From Conus ventricosus (taxonomy: Eukaryota; Mollusca; Gastropoda; Neogastropoda; Conidae), in contig CM031603.1 of assembly GCA_018398815.1 (NCBI GenBank), positions 138,641 to 202,640 on the forward strand: a DNA stretch of 64,000 nt, in the 5' to 3' direction. The number at the start of each line of letters is the position of its first letter. The stretch's first letter is position 1. This document shows, piece by piece, positions 23,101-35,439 of the stretch. The position numbers were made by a program, and so were the translations under genes. Below the pieces are notes generated by a model. The model did not search any database and had not been told where the DNA came from. It was given only the letters and a program-made list of their open reading frames with translations.

Positions 23101-23323
23101 TGTAGTTGTAGTGACTTTAAGCATATCAAGAGATGTGTCTAGCATGCTGAACTGCTACCATCTCGAGTCTGTACACATGGAATCGGACAGTTTTAAGTGC
23201 CCAGAGAGTAAAAGAAACATTGCCCAGAGAGTAAAAGAAATGTTGAAATGCTGGGTGCATTCCACAACCCTGCAATGTAATCATAAAACTAAAAGGTTTC
23301 TTTGCTTGATCGGGTTTACAATC

Positions 23324-23496
23324 ATGACAGATACTATTGGTGGCCAACGGAAAGCTGCATTTGTGGGTGGAAACTACTGCATGACAGATACTATTGGTGG
23401 CCAACTGGAAAGCTGCATTTGTGGGCGGAAACTACTGCATGACAGATACTATTGGTGGCCAACTGGAAAGCTGCATTTGTGGGTGGAAACTACTGC
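23324..23496. repeat. Three tandem 58-bp units
   Basis: Core GACAGATACTATTGGTGGCC, three copies, nearly identical. It creates the 180-codon ORF around 23111-23653, which has no recognisable protein features. Confidence 0.9.
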
Positions 23497-23737
23497 ATCA
23501 GTGGACTCCGTGTACACAGCAGTAGTTAGTATTGCTGTGTGTACCATTCATGTTGAAAAGATTAACAAACAAACTAACAAACAAAAAGAAAAAAAGAAAA
23601 TGCCACATAGATGGTCATCTGCATACAAGGACAGATTCAACCATTCATACTAAAATGGAAGATGGGCCCAAACTTGATAAACAGTTCTGCTTAGCCAAGG
23701 AACTTGCAGTTAATGTTATCCCATAGGCTGTAGACAG

Positions 23738-24480
<743 letters not shown>

Positions 24481-25054
24481 TTAGGAAAGGTTCACTGGCC
24501 CCGGCATGATGCTTAATGGTAAGAAAACCCAAACCAAGACAATTTATTAAAAAAAAAAAAAAAAAGAATCATTGACCTCAATCTAATCCAGCAAGTCGCA
24601 AGGCAAAAAAAAAGAAGAACTGTGCCAGTATCTTGTGCAGGACTACAAGAAGCAGCACTGACTGAAATGTGAGCTTGACTTCGGTGGCTTGGATCTGACA
24701 ATGTGTTTGTCTGGGCAGTGCTAGTTCAGATCTGGAAAATCATAGTTTGTCTTGCTTCCTTTGGCTTAGTCTAGCCAGACGATGTTTCAGCTCTGGAGGG
24801 CAAAGGTGGTCTTGTTTTCTGCCACAGTTGCCAAAGAGTGAGCCATCCAAGTCTGGTCATCCTTACTGTGGACTCTGGAAGTATTGTGGTCACTAAACAA
24901 ACAAACAAAAGCCACTCAAAGTTGTGGAAGCTGACAAAATGTGTCGGGGGTAATGATGGTGTACAAAGCAAGCTGCCCTTCTCAGGAATGGTTGCAAGGT
25001 TGTTCACATCGCTGTGTGTATGGGGGTCCCACACAAAACTAGCATATATTCCAC
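24481..25054. other. Unique intron DNA
   Basis: A-rich tracts lie at 24548-24565 and 24605-24618. No coding or RNA feature was recognised. Confidence 0.6.
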
Positions 25055-25757
25055 CAGCCGCCGGGCAAAGTGGTTAGCATCGCAGACTCCTGGCTGGGAG
25101 GTCACAGGTTCAATCCACAGAGTGTGGGATTTGCGTGTTCCTACCAGGTGCTTGCACGCTCAGTTGGGAAGACTGGGACCACACAGTCGAGTTTCATCCA
25201 CTTCATGGTTGCATCTCTGAGAGTGTAGCTCAAATTCCTGACCAACACTGCAGGTGTCTGTAAGTCTCGAATTCTGTGGCCCTTCATGCCAGCTCTAATG
25301 GTGAGCTTAGTTTCAATGTCCTCTCCACGTCTGTGGCCTTGGTTTGGTTCCATCGGGGTCACAGGTATTGGCGAATCCATATGGGCTGTCGTTGGATGGA
25401 TTGGGTGGTGCCCTCCTGAGGGAGAGCTCATCTACGCCGGCTCCGCGACTAAGCGAGTATTGTCATCAGTAGGAGGCTTAGTAGGTGGTGTCCTTTGATG
25501 TTGGATCAGAACAGGTGCCACTGAAGACCACCGAAGTGACTGGGCAGCAGTGCAGTGTCTCCTCCGGTGGGTTGCCTCTTGACGACTTGACATTGACTGC
25601 TCCCTGTGGACTGCAGGTGCTGTCAGGCTGTGGCGGGACTGACCGGGCTGTGGTTGTGGACTGGGTGTCGGAATGGGCAGTGTGGGTGCACTGCCACTGA
25701 GGTGGCACAGAAGTTGGGACTGCAAAAAAAAAAAACAAAGAAAAAAAAAAAAAACAA
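25055..25757 (+). mobile_element. tRNA-derived SINE head with possible A-rich tail
   Basis: GGCAAAGTGGTTAGCA (25064-25079) fits RNA polymerase III box A and GGTTCAATCC (25108-25117) fits box B at tRNA-like spacing, so the first ~75 bp are tRNA-derived. A tRNA-unrelated body follows. An A-rich tract at 25723-25756 could be the 3' tail. CTAGCAT precedes the head (25039-25045) and follows the tail (25759-25765), a possible imperfect target duplication. If so the element is ~700 bp, long for a SINE, and may be composite. Everything after 25267 is also present in copy A. Confidence 0.6.
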
Positions 25758-25959
25758 CCTAGCATGTTCCTGGAGTACAGTAAAGACCTAGTAGGCCACT
25801 CCTTCACTTAAGTGAAGTTGTTGTCAGTACAACTATGAGTTTATTTGATAAGAAGCTGGTTTCAGTCAGTCAGTCAGGGGAATCAGACAGCAGGCTTTCA
25901 GAATGACACTGACAGCATCTGTGTGTGCATTCCAGCTGACCTGAGATGGTGCCCATGTT

Positions 25960-26535
25960 CATCACTGACAACACAGTGTCCAGGATGCGGCCATGCAGGT
26001 GGAGATCATGGTGCAAAGGCTGCTGACTCCTGCGCAGGAGCAGAAACATGCACTGACACAGTTTCCCTGATGGAGGGCCGTGTCCCAGCCCTCCTCTCAT
26101 TCTGAAAATCAGTGTGGACTTGGTCGTGCTCAGATGCTGTGTTATGTAGACTACAGTGTCGTCAGCAGACAGCCCTATGGGGGAGGTCACTTTTTCCTAC
26201 GTATCACTGATGCAGATGAGGAGCGGTCAAGGTCCAGCGCTGATCCCTGTGGCACACCTGACCGTAGTCTGACCCGGCTTCTTCGTCTTCCACTGGTTGC
26301 TGTATGTCTGACTAAAAGCCACAATTCCTTGATGGACTTCACCCCTGAAGCTATCGTGATGAAGCTTATGTAGGAAGGGGCTGCAACTCATTAACTGTCA
26401 GTATCAAATGCCTTGGCAAAATCCATGATAAGAATACTGTGTGGCTGCTTTCCTTTGTACTATCTATCAGCTTATCAGCGAGTTCCAATGTTGTCTTTAG
26501 AAGGAACACTGTTTTCTGAAACTGTTCTGCTGGGT
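25960..26535 (-). mobile_element. Decayed LINE reverse-transcriptase fragment, copy B
   Basis: Same RT blocks as at 690-1270, with LSADDTVVYI at about 26142-26172. The single-base differences from copy A do not restore the frame. Confidence 0.8.
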
Positions 26536-26544
26536 GGAGGATGC

Positions 26545-29092
26545 TGTTCTGCTGTCACAGTGCTGACACTGATGTACTGCTGTCATAGCGCTGACACTGA
26601 TGTACTGCTGTCACAGTGCTGACACTGATGTACTGCTGTCACAGTGCTGACACTGATGTACTGCTGTCACAGCGCTGACACTGATGTACTGCTGTCATAG
26701 CGCTGACACTGATGTAGTGCTGTCAAAGTGCTGACACTGATGTACTGCTGTCATAGTGCTGACACTGATGTACTGCTGTCACAGCGCTGACACTGATGTA
26801 GTGCTGTCATAGGCTGACACTGATGTACTGCTGTCATAGTGCTGACACTGATGTACTCTTGTCAAGGCTGACACTTGATGTACTGCTGTCACAGCGCTGA
26901 CACTGATTACTGCTGTTACTAGCGCTGACACTGATGTACTGCTGTTACAGGCTGACACTGATGTACTGTGTCACATGCTGCACTGAAAGTATGTTGTCAC
27001 AGTGCTGACACTGATGTACTGCTGTCACAGTGCTGACACTGTGATGTACTGCTGTCACAGTGCTGACACTGATGTACTGCTTTTCACAGCTGACACTGAT
27101 GTCTAGGCTGACACTGATGTACTGCTGTCATAGGCTGACACTGATGTACTGCTGTCACAGTGCTGACACTGATGTACTGCTGTCATAGCGCTGACACTGA
27201 TGTACTGCTGTCATAGCGCTGACACTGATGTACTGCTGTCACAGTGCTGACACTGATGTACTGCTGTCATAGTCGCTGACACTGATGTACTGCTGTCACT
27301 AGTGCTGACACTGATGTACTGCTGTCATAGTGCTGACACTGATGTACTGCTGTCACAGTGCACTGATGCACTGTGTCATAGGCTGACACTGATGTACTCT
27401 GTCAAGCGCTGACACTGATGTACTGCTGTCATAGTGCTGACACTGATGTACTGCTGTCACAGTGCTGACACTGATGTACTGCTGTCACAGTGCTGACACT
27501 GATGTACTGCTGTCATAGTGCTGACACTGATGTATTATAGTCGCTGACACTGATGTACTGCTGTCACAGCGCTGACACTGATGTACTGCTGTAAGCGCTG
27601 ACATGATGTACTGCTGTATAGCGCTGACACTGATGTACTGCTGTTATAGCGCTGACACTGATGTACTGCTGTCACAGCGCTGACACTGATGTACTGCTGT
27701 CATAGTGCTGACACTGATGTACTGCTGTCACTAGTGCTGACACTGATGTACTGCTGTCACAGTGCTGACACTGATGTATGCTGTCAAGTGCTGACACTGA
27801 TGTACTGCTGTCATAGTGCTGACACTGATGTACTGCTGTCATAGTGCTGACACTGATGTACTGCTGTCACAGTGCTGACACTGATGTACTGCTGTCACAG
27901 TGCTGACACTGATGTACTGCTGTCACAGGCTGACACTGATGTACTGCTGTCATAGTGCTGACACTGATGTACTGCTGTCATAGTGCTGACACTGATGTAC
28001 TGCTGTCACAGTGCTGACACTGTACTGCTGTCATAGCGCTGACACGATGTACTGCTGTCACAGTGCTGACACTGATGTACTGCTGTCACAGTGCTGACAC
28101 TGATGTACTGCTTGTCACTAGTGCTGACACTGATGTACTGCTGTCATAGTGCTGACACTGATGTACTGCTGTCACAGTGCTGACACTGATGTACTGCTGT
28201 CTAGCGCTGACACTGATGTCTAGTGCTGACACTGATGTACTGCTGTCATAGCGCTGACACTGATGTACTGCTGTCATAGTGCTGACACTGATGTACTGCT
28301 GTCATAGTGCTGACACTGATGTACTGCTGTCATAGCGCTGACACTGATGTACTGTTGTCACAGCGCTGACACTGATGTACTGCTGTCATAGCGTGACTGA
28401 TTGTAGGACTGACTGATGTACTGCTGTCAAGTGCTGACACTGATGTACTGCTGTCACAGGCTGACACTGATGTACTGCTGTCACAGTGCTGACACTGATG
28501 TACTGCTGTCATAGTGCTGACACTGATGTACTGCTGTCATAGTGCTGACACTGATGTACTGTTGTCACGCGTGACACTGATGTACTGCTGTCACAGTGTG
28601 ACTGATGTACTGTGTCATAGCGCTGACACTGATGTACTGTTGTCATAGGCTGACACTGATGTACTGCTGTCACAGTGCTGACACTGATGTACTGCTGTCA
28701 CAGCGCTGACACTGATGTAGTGTGTCACAGTGCTGACACTGATGTACTGCTGTACAAGCTGACACTGATGTACTGCTGTCACAGTGCTGACACTGATGTA
28801 CTGCTGTCATAGGCTGACACTGATGTACTGTGTCACAGGTGAACTGATGTACTGCTGTCACAGGCTGACACTGATGTACTGTTGTCAAGGCTGACACTGA
28901 TGTACTGCTGTCACGAGGCTGACATGATGTACTGTTTAAGCGTGACATGAGTACTGCTGACAGTGCTGACATGATGTAGTGTGATGAAGGAGCTGACAGT
29001 GATGTAGTGTGATGAAGGAGCTGACAGTGATGTAGTGTGATGAAGGAGCTGACACTGATGTAGTGTGATGAAGGAGCTGACACTGATGTAGT
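26545..29092. repeat. 28-bp minisatellites (main plus variant), copy B
   Basis: Main array to about 28974 (CTGCTGTCACAGTGCTGACA core), then about four variant units (GATGTAGTGTGATGAAGGAG). Many units have lost one to several bases, notably 26860-27120 and 28390-28960, giving a pattern of random small deletions. Confidence 0.93.
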
Positions 29093-30033
29093 GCATGCGG
29101 TACTGCTGCACTGAGGTCGGAGAGGCTGAGTGGCAGGGTAAGTGTCCTTATGAGTGTGAGGGTCTGATGAAAGAGGGGCAGGATGACAGGTAAATGATGG
29201 GGCAGCTTCATGCATGCCCAAGTTCTGTGAAACTCTACCAGGATACTCTTAGGACACTGGTGTGATGGGAAGAGGGGGGGGGTTTGGTTCAAGTTTGTAA
29301 AACTTACATGGATACTCTTAGGCACTGGTGTGATGGAAGAGGGGGGGTTGGTTCAAGTTCTGTTAAAACTCTACCATGGATACTCTTAGGACCACTGGTG
29401 TGATGGGAAGAGGGGAGGGGGTTTGGTTCAAAGTTCTGTTAAAACTCTGCCATGGATACTCTTAGGACCACTTGTGTGATGGGAAGAGGGGAGGGGGTTT
29501 GGTTCCATTAAAGCGCTAGTATTGATACTGCCAGGACCACAAATGCATGTGGAACAGATGTGGTGATGTGTGTGGCCAGACGGAGAGAAACAAGGCCAAG
29601 GTAACAATGGTTGAACTGTGACCCTGTCTCTGAGGCAGAACGGCGGGAGCCATGGTCAGCCGGCCGGAAGGTCATAGGTCATAGGTCTGTCCCTTCACAG
29701 GCAGTATATGTGGAATTAAACAAGAAAATCCCAGTCTGAGATGTTGAATATGCGGTGCTCTGAAACAGAGCATTGAAAGAACACAGTGACTTCAGTCCGC
29801 TCTTGAATCATTTTGTGAAGTAGTCTGAAGAAGAATATTTGTCATAGCACTCTTGAGTTTGACTCGTTTATGGAATCATCTTGTCCAGTGTTCCTCAGGT
29901 TTCCTGACCAACATTCAAGCTGTCCCTGCTCCCAAGGTCTGGTTCAACAACTTTGTTGCTACAGACAGGGGTGTATCATGAACAGGATGATCACTGGAGA
30001 CAGATTGTGTGTTGCCTGTTGCCATCTGCCTCA
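29093..30033. other. Four ~85-bp repeats and unique DNA, copy B
   Basis: Four copies of the CCATGGATACTCTTAGGACC block (29218-29505, two of them error-laden) against two in copy A. The rest is single-copy apart from the partner. The unassigned LTNIQAVPAPKVWFNNF open stretch recurs at about 29905-29960. Confidence 0.7.
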
Positions 30034-31175
30034 GGGAATGATGGTGACTGCATACTGCAGTGCTGTACTAGCATTAGACAACTGACTGTGTTGCAGGTGC
30101 CGGGTGGTCATCAAGCAGAAATGTCTTCGGGAGTGGTAGTGACTGCAACATCGCAATACTAGCATAAGAGAACTGACTGTGTTGCAGGTGCCGGGTGGTC
30201 ATCAAGCAGAAATGTCTTCGGGAGTGGTAGTGACTGCAACATCGCAATACTAGCATAAGAGAACTGACTGTGTTGCAGGTGCCGGGCGGACATCAATCAG
30301 CAATACCTCAGGGAATGGTGGTGACTGCAGCACTAATTCCAGAGAACTGGCTGTTTCAGGTGCCCCAGGTGTTCATCAAGCAGCACTAACTCCAGAGAAC
30401 TGACTGTTTCAGGTGCCCCAGGTGTTCATCAATCAGCACAAACTCAGGGAATGGTGGTGACTGCAGCACTAACTCCAGAGAACTGACTGTTTCAGGTGCC
30501 CCAGGTGTTCATCAAGCAGCAGTAACTCAGGGAATGGTGGTGACTGCAGCACTAACTCCAGAGAACTGACTGTTTCAGGTGCCCCAGGTGTTCATCAATC
30601 AGCACTAACTCCAGAGAACTGACTGTTTCAGGTGCCCCAGGTGTTCATCAATCAGCACTAACTCAGGGAATGGTGGTGACTGCAGCACTTACTCCAGAGA
30701 ACTGACTGTTTCAGGTGCCCCAGGTGTTCATCAAGCAGCAATACCTCAGGGAATGGTGGTGACTGCAGCACTACAGCACTAACTCCAGAGAACTGGCTGT
30801 TTCAGGTGCCCCAGGTGTTCATCAATCAGCACTAACTCCAGAGAACTGGCTGTTTCAGGTGCCCCAGGTGTTCATCAATCAGCACTAACTCCAGAGAACT
30901 GGCTGTTTCAGGTGCCCCAGGTGTTCATCAATCAGCACTAACTCCAGAGAACTGGCTGTTTCAGGTGCCCCAGGTGTTCATCAATCAGCACTAACTCCAG
31001 AGAACTGGCTGTCTCAGGTGCCCAGGTGTTCATCAATCAGCATTAACTCCAGAGAACTGGCTGTTTCAGGTGCCCCAGGTGTTCATCAATCAGCACTAAC
31101 TCCAGAGAACTGGCTGTTTCAGGTGCCCCAGGTGTTCATCAATCAGCACTAACTCCAGAGAACTGGCTGTTTCAG
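30034..31175 (+). repeat. Array of 16 decoy 3' splice sites of glutaredoxin exon 2
   Basis: Three ~91-bp units with GTTGCAGGTGCCGGG (AG at 30095-30096, 30186-30187, 30277-30278) are followed by 13 units with TTTCAGGTGCCCCAGGTG (basic period 53 bp, with longer forms of about 80 bp). The last unit leads directly into the true acceptor at 31175. Each unit repeats the polypyrimidine-AG and then at least the first ~20 bases of exon 2. The longer units also contain CTCAGGGAATGGTGGTGAC, which aligns with the exon bases coding for the glycine-rich segment. Used as exons, the 53-bp units would read VPQVFINQH then stop. Confidence 0.92.
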
Positions 31176-31271
31176 GTGCCCCGCGTGTTCATCAAGCAGC
31201 AGTGCCTGGGGGGTGGTGACGATGTGGTGGCTGCCCATGTGAAGGGGGAGTTGGAGAAGCTCCTGTCATAA
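31176..31271 (+). CDS. GLRX: Mitochondrial-type glutaredoxin, exon 2 (C-terminus and stop)
   Basis: Acceptor GGCTGTTTCAG, then 31 codons and TAA: VPRVFIKQQCLGGGDDVV, AAHVKGELEKLLS. VPRVFI contains the cis-proline loop that contacts glutathione and CLGGGDD is the C-terminal glycine motif; both are glutaredoxin signatures. Joined to exon 1 (GAKS|VPRVF), the protein is 138 residues with no missing segment, so two exons suffice. The residue before the cis-Pro is Ser where Thr is usual (TVP). The exon is the terminal unit of the decoy array and differs from the decoys by CGCGTG in place of CAGGTG. Confidence 0.95.
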   Translation: MPRVFIKQQCLGGGDDVVAAHVKGELEKLLS

Positions 31272-31787
31272 TCTGCCCCTCCTTTGTTGCCGTCAGGGGG
31301 CCCCAAAACCATGGTGCTGACAACACTGCCGGTGAAGATGTCGGTGTCCCTGATTTGTTGTCTACAACAAGGCTGTGATGGGAGTTTCATGCCAAAATTA
31401 TACAGGCTTTGTGCATGTGTGCTGCCTGTTGTTTTTTTTTTTCCTTCTTTCAAGAATTCATCCCTTATATCCTGAAACATGTGATCCTTTTTATGTGGCT
31501 TTGTTACTGTGGTCATGCTGTCTCACCGTCTGGATGGCAATGAAGTGAACGCGGTTATAATCAGTCACTGAAAGCAATCATTGTAACATGTTCATGCTGG
31601 TCATTGGTCTGTTGGAATCGGTCAGAACATCTGCTCAGAAGCTCAAACTTATACTGGATTGTTTTATCTATAGAGGAATGAAACGTGGTGTTCATTAAAG
31701 CTGCATGGTTCTGAGCTTTTTGAATTAACCTATACTTCTGGTGTGTGTGTTTTTGCATGTATATCTATGAGAAGTGTTGGCTGCCCA
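31272..31787 (+). other. Glutaredoxin 3' UTR and downstream DNA
   Basis: Single-copy sequence. ATTAAA at 31694-31699, ~425 nt after the stop, is a candidate polyadenylation signal. A T-rich tract lies at 31431-31445. Confidence 0.5.
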
Positions 31788-32200
31788 CAGCTGAGATACA
31801 AAAACATTTGCAAAAGAAACACGAAGGCGCTTGAGATCAACACTGAGTCCTGGGAGGACCTCACAGCAGACTGCAACAGCTGGAGAGGCACTCTCAAGAA
31901 ACAGCTGCAGATCGGCAAAGACAAACTGACAGCTGTTGCAGCAGAAAATCGAGCCTGCAGAAAGGGGATGACAGCCAACAAACCAGTGTCAACATACAGA
32001 TGTGACTGCTGCGACAGAGACTGCCACTCTCGCATTGGTCTCTACAGCCACAGGCGACACTGCTCAGGTGGAGGAGACAGCCCAGATCGCTAAATCTTAG
32101 GTCACTTATACTCTGTCCGTGGTCAGCGATGACCCGGAGGTCTGCTACTGCTACAATGTAATTATGGGGCGTTTCCAAGCTTGTGAGTTCAGGATTTCCG
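31788..32200 (+). mobile_element. 5'-truncated LINE, pol C-terminus and 3' UTR
   Basis: An open frame to the TAA at 32091-32093 reads LRYKNICKRNTKALEI, WEDLTADCNSWR and a terminal finger YRCDCCDRDCHSRIGLYSHR followed by RHC. The -WR-----(L)---- block plus a C2HC/C2H2 finger ending in SRIGLYSHRRHC is the usual C-terminus of a large group of animal non-LTR pol proteins. The frame is intact for ~100 codons, so the insertion is fairly young. The 3' UTR continues with GTGGTCAGCGATGACCCGGA. The 5' truncation is near 31780, after CATGTATATCTATGAGAAG. Confidence 0.75.
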
Positions 32201-32436
32201 AACAAGAGTCTCAACATCCAGTGCTTTCCTATCAAAGAGAGATCCCAGAGATTTTGGCAAGGAGCTGTTCACTAATTGAATTATTGCAGTTTTGTGAAAA
32301 AATGGTTGTGATGCAATTTTGGTTTAAGTACATTTTCTTTACTTTTTTTTTTGGTAATGGCGTTGTTGTTTGCTGAGATATTCTGATGGCTTTTAGTGAT
32401 GTTGGTCGATTTACATTTTACACATGTTAAGTGGCA

Positions 32437-32610
32437 AGGTGGTCACAAACTTTAGACACAGTTTCAGATAGCCTCCACAGAGTTGTAGTGGGATGTTGTT
32501 AGCTTAAAGTGCCAAGATGGTACAACACAATGTAGACACAGTTTCAGATAGTGCCCTCCACAGAGTTGGTAGTGGTGATGTTGTTAGTTAAAGCTGGCCA
32601 GTAGAACTGT
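32437..32610. repeat. Two-copy ~90-bp direct repeat
   Basis: ACACAGTTTCAGATAG with CTCCACAGAGTTG and ATGTTGTTAG recurs twice. Confidence 0.8.
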
Positions 32611-32649
32611 ACAAGAACCTGCCTTGCATCGTTGGTTCCAAACTTTAAA

Positions 32650-32950
32650 AAGAAAGGGTAGTAGTTCCGCGAGACAATACTGACAGAGTACAGGACAAAA
32701 CACAATGTATTTCGACCTCTTGGGTCTTCTTCAGACAAAAGCAAACAACATTCAGGACAATGAAAACAAAGAATGAGCAACCACTTATCTTATATTTGGC
32801 GCAAAAACACTCATTTTGCACCAAATATGAGAAGTTAAGTGGTTGCCCATTCATTGTCCTAAATGCTGTTTGTTTTTGCCTGAAGAAGACCCCAAAAGTA
32901 AAAATACTTTGTGTTTTGTCCTGTACTGTGTGTCGGCATTGTCTGGCGGA
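32650..32950. repeat. Inverted repeat with ~140-bp arms
   Basis: The left arm (32655-32800, read on minus) and the right arm (32815-32950) share CATTGTCCT-AATG-TGTTTG, the core TGAAGAAGACCC and GTGTTTTGTCCTGTACT. The arms are diverged by about 15-20%. A third copy of the family is at 62880-62975. Confidence 0.8.
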
Positions 32951-33312
32951 ACTGATACCCTTTCTTTGTGTTTTGTCCCGTACTGTGTGTCGGCATTGTC
33001 TGGCAGAACTGATACCCTTTCTTTGTGTTTTGTCCCGTACTGTGTGTCGGCATTGTCTGGCAGAACTGATACCCTTTCTTTGTGTTTTGTCCCGTACTGT
33101 GTGTCGGCATTGTCTGGCGGAACTGATGCCCTTTCTTTGTGTTTTGTCCCGTACTGTGTGTCGGCATTGTCTGGCAGAACTGATGCCCTTTCTTTGTGTT
33201 TTGTCCTGTACTGTGTGTTGGCATTGTCTGGCGAACTGATGCCCTTTCTTTGTGTTTTGTCCTGCACTGTGTGTCGGCATTGTCTGGCAGAACTGATGCC
33301 CTTTCTTTTTAA
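32925..33312. repeat. 57-bp minisatellite, ~6 copies
   Basis: Units contain GTGTGTCGGCATTGTCTGGC; the measured period is 57 bp (19 codons), leaving all frames open and giving 159-228 codon artefact ORFs. It grows out of the right arm of the inverted repeat. Confidence 0.93.
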
Positions 33313-33522
33313 AGTTGGCTTCTGTTTCCACCCACAGTCTCCTCGTTTAGAAATCATCCTCGCTTCGGTGCTTTGTGTCAGTCCTGCTGGTCTGAACTTT
33401 GACCTTTTCCCTACCTACAAGGTGATGTCTGTTGATAAACATTTTATTAAACTTTAAAGCTGCCTGGATGATGACCTTCTTACAAGGAACCTGGCAAGGA
33501 GAATGGAGAAGGGAAACAACCC

Positions 33523-33775
33523 TCCACCTGTTATCTTTCTTTACTGTCCTCTACCATTACTCTGTTTTATCTTTATCTTTCTTTACTGTCCTCTACCATT
33601 ACTCTGTTTTATCTTTGTCTTTCTGTACTGTCCTCTACCATTACTCTGTTTTATCTTTGTCTTTCTTTACTGTCCTCGAGCATTACTCTGTTTTATCTTT
33701 GTCTTTCTTTACTGTCCTCGAGCATTCTCTGTTTTATCTTTATCTTTCTTTACTGTCCTCTTCCATTTTTCTGCC
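33523..33775. repeat. 42-bp pyrimidine-rich minisatellite, ~6 copies
   Basis: Units contain CTCTACCATTACTCTG and TTATCTTTGTCTTTC. Four copies are nearly perfect. Confidence 0.9.
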
Positions 33776-34545
33776 TTGCAAAAGTTTTTTTAGATATTTG
33801 CATTTTGCATGACGGATGTTCTTTTTTCGTAACATTCTGCACATTATTTCTAAAATGATAATATTTTTGTAATGAATGCTTCTATTTCGGGATTTTTAGG
33901 CGATGTATTGCTTCAGGTAACAAAAATGTTGTTTTAAATACCATAATTCCGGGAAGAAAATCGTCGATCACTGGTGATCGAAATTCAAGGGAAAGAACTG
34001 AGGAGAGTTAAAGACTAGTCTCCTGTCTTTATCATGGAATTTCTTTATGCACTTTTTTTTTTGCTTAGAATATTTTATGACATGCCAGCTTGTTCTTTTT
34101 TTCTTTTTAATCTGGTGACATGGTCAAGAAAATGGCTGACACTGTCCTATGTGGATACTAGCTGCCCAAGGCCTATTTTCCCATATGGGCTTTTGTGTTT
34201 TCCCATAAGGGCTTTTGTGTCTCCTTTAGTTGCATTGAAATGTTTTCAGTTAAATTGTTTGATATTTTGTAAAACTCTGGTGTTGACACACCCAGCAGAA
34301 TGGTGGGCGCTCCCAGTGTGGCCTGGTGTTGCCGCCTTTGAACATATCCATACTTTCCCTGTCATGTCATCTGCTGGTTGTGCTGTCGGTGGATTTTTCA
34401 TGGTGTGATCTTTTTTCCTCATGCCTTGTTTGACAGCCTGTACAAGGCCCTGTGTGGCTGGCTGGTCTATTGGTGTTAAAAACTCATGTAAACTAAGTGC
34501 CTTAAAGCGCCTTGGACAGAATGAAATGTAAATCCAAAAGTAAGC
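33776..34545. other. Unique AT-rich DNA
   Basis: No gene recognised. The 124-codon frame at 34034-34408 has no family resemblance I can see. Confidence 0.5.
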
Positions 34546-35285
34546 ATAGCGCTTTGAATGTCAAACCTAACAGCCGGCAGCTAAACACCTTAATATTGAT
34601 ATTCTGTATAGAGAGTGACATTGGATTTCATTGAAAGTCAAACCTAACAGCTGGCAGCTAAACCCCTTAATACTGATAGAGTCCACTCTATACAGAGTGA
34701 TGTTGGATTTCATTGAATGTCAGACCTATTAGCTGGCAGCTAAACGTCTTAATACTAAGTAATAAGTCTTCTTCATAGAGAGTGACTCTGGATTTCATTG
34801 AATGTCAAACGTAATGGCTGACAACGAAATGCCTTAATACTGATAGAGCCCACTCCATACAGACATGCATTGGATGTCCTTGAATGCCCAATGCCAGCAG
34901 CCAACAACTCAGCATCTGAACACTGATACAGTCCACTCCATACAGACATGCATTGGATGTCCTTGAATGCCCAATGCCAGCAGCCAACAACTCGGCATCT
35001 GAACACTGATACAGTCCACTCCATACAGACATGCATTGGATGACCTTGAATGCCCAATGCCAGCAGCCAACAACTCAGCATCTGAACACTGATACAGTCC
35101 ACTCCATACAGACATGCATTGGATGTCCTTGAATGCCCAATGCCAGCAGCCAACAACTCGGCATCTGAACACTGATACAGTCCACTCCATACAGACATGC
35201 ATTGGATGTCCTTGAATGCCAATGCCAGCAGCCAACAACTCGGCATCTGAACACTGATACAGTCCACTCCATAAGTGGGCAGCTC
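34546..35285. repeat. Two nested minisatellites (~80-bp x4, 83-bp x5-6)
   Basis: 34550-34850: diverged units with GGCAGCTAAAC and GGATTTCATTGAATGTCA. 34850-35275: nearly identical 83-bp units with CCATACAGACATGCATTGGA. The second set appears derived from the first, since both contain TTGAATG and CTGATA followed by (CA)GTCCACTC. Confidence 0.88.
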
Positions 35286-35439
35286 CCAACGGAGCACGTA
35301 TCTCCTTGTATATGTCAAGGCAGAAATCAAAGTGCCTTCATCGTTGTTTCTGATTGAAAACTCCAGGTGCCAACAGGAATGATGCATATCATGGCAGTGG
35401 TTGTGGTTTAGAGTCGTGTGGCCTGTTGTCCTGTTACCT

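Larger units (their letters stand above)
25267..30325. repeat. Large duplicated segment, copy B (inside glutaredoxin intron)
   Basis: Partner of 1-5637 with the same order of features. Its 28-bp array contains many more truncated units than copy A. This copy is continuous with the glutaredoxin exons on both sides, so it is the better-anchored version. Confidence 0.9.

Noticed and set aside
23111..23653. 180-codon ORF in the glutaredoxin intron
   Set aside because: Its middle is the 58-bp triplicated unit and the rest has no protein-like features.
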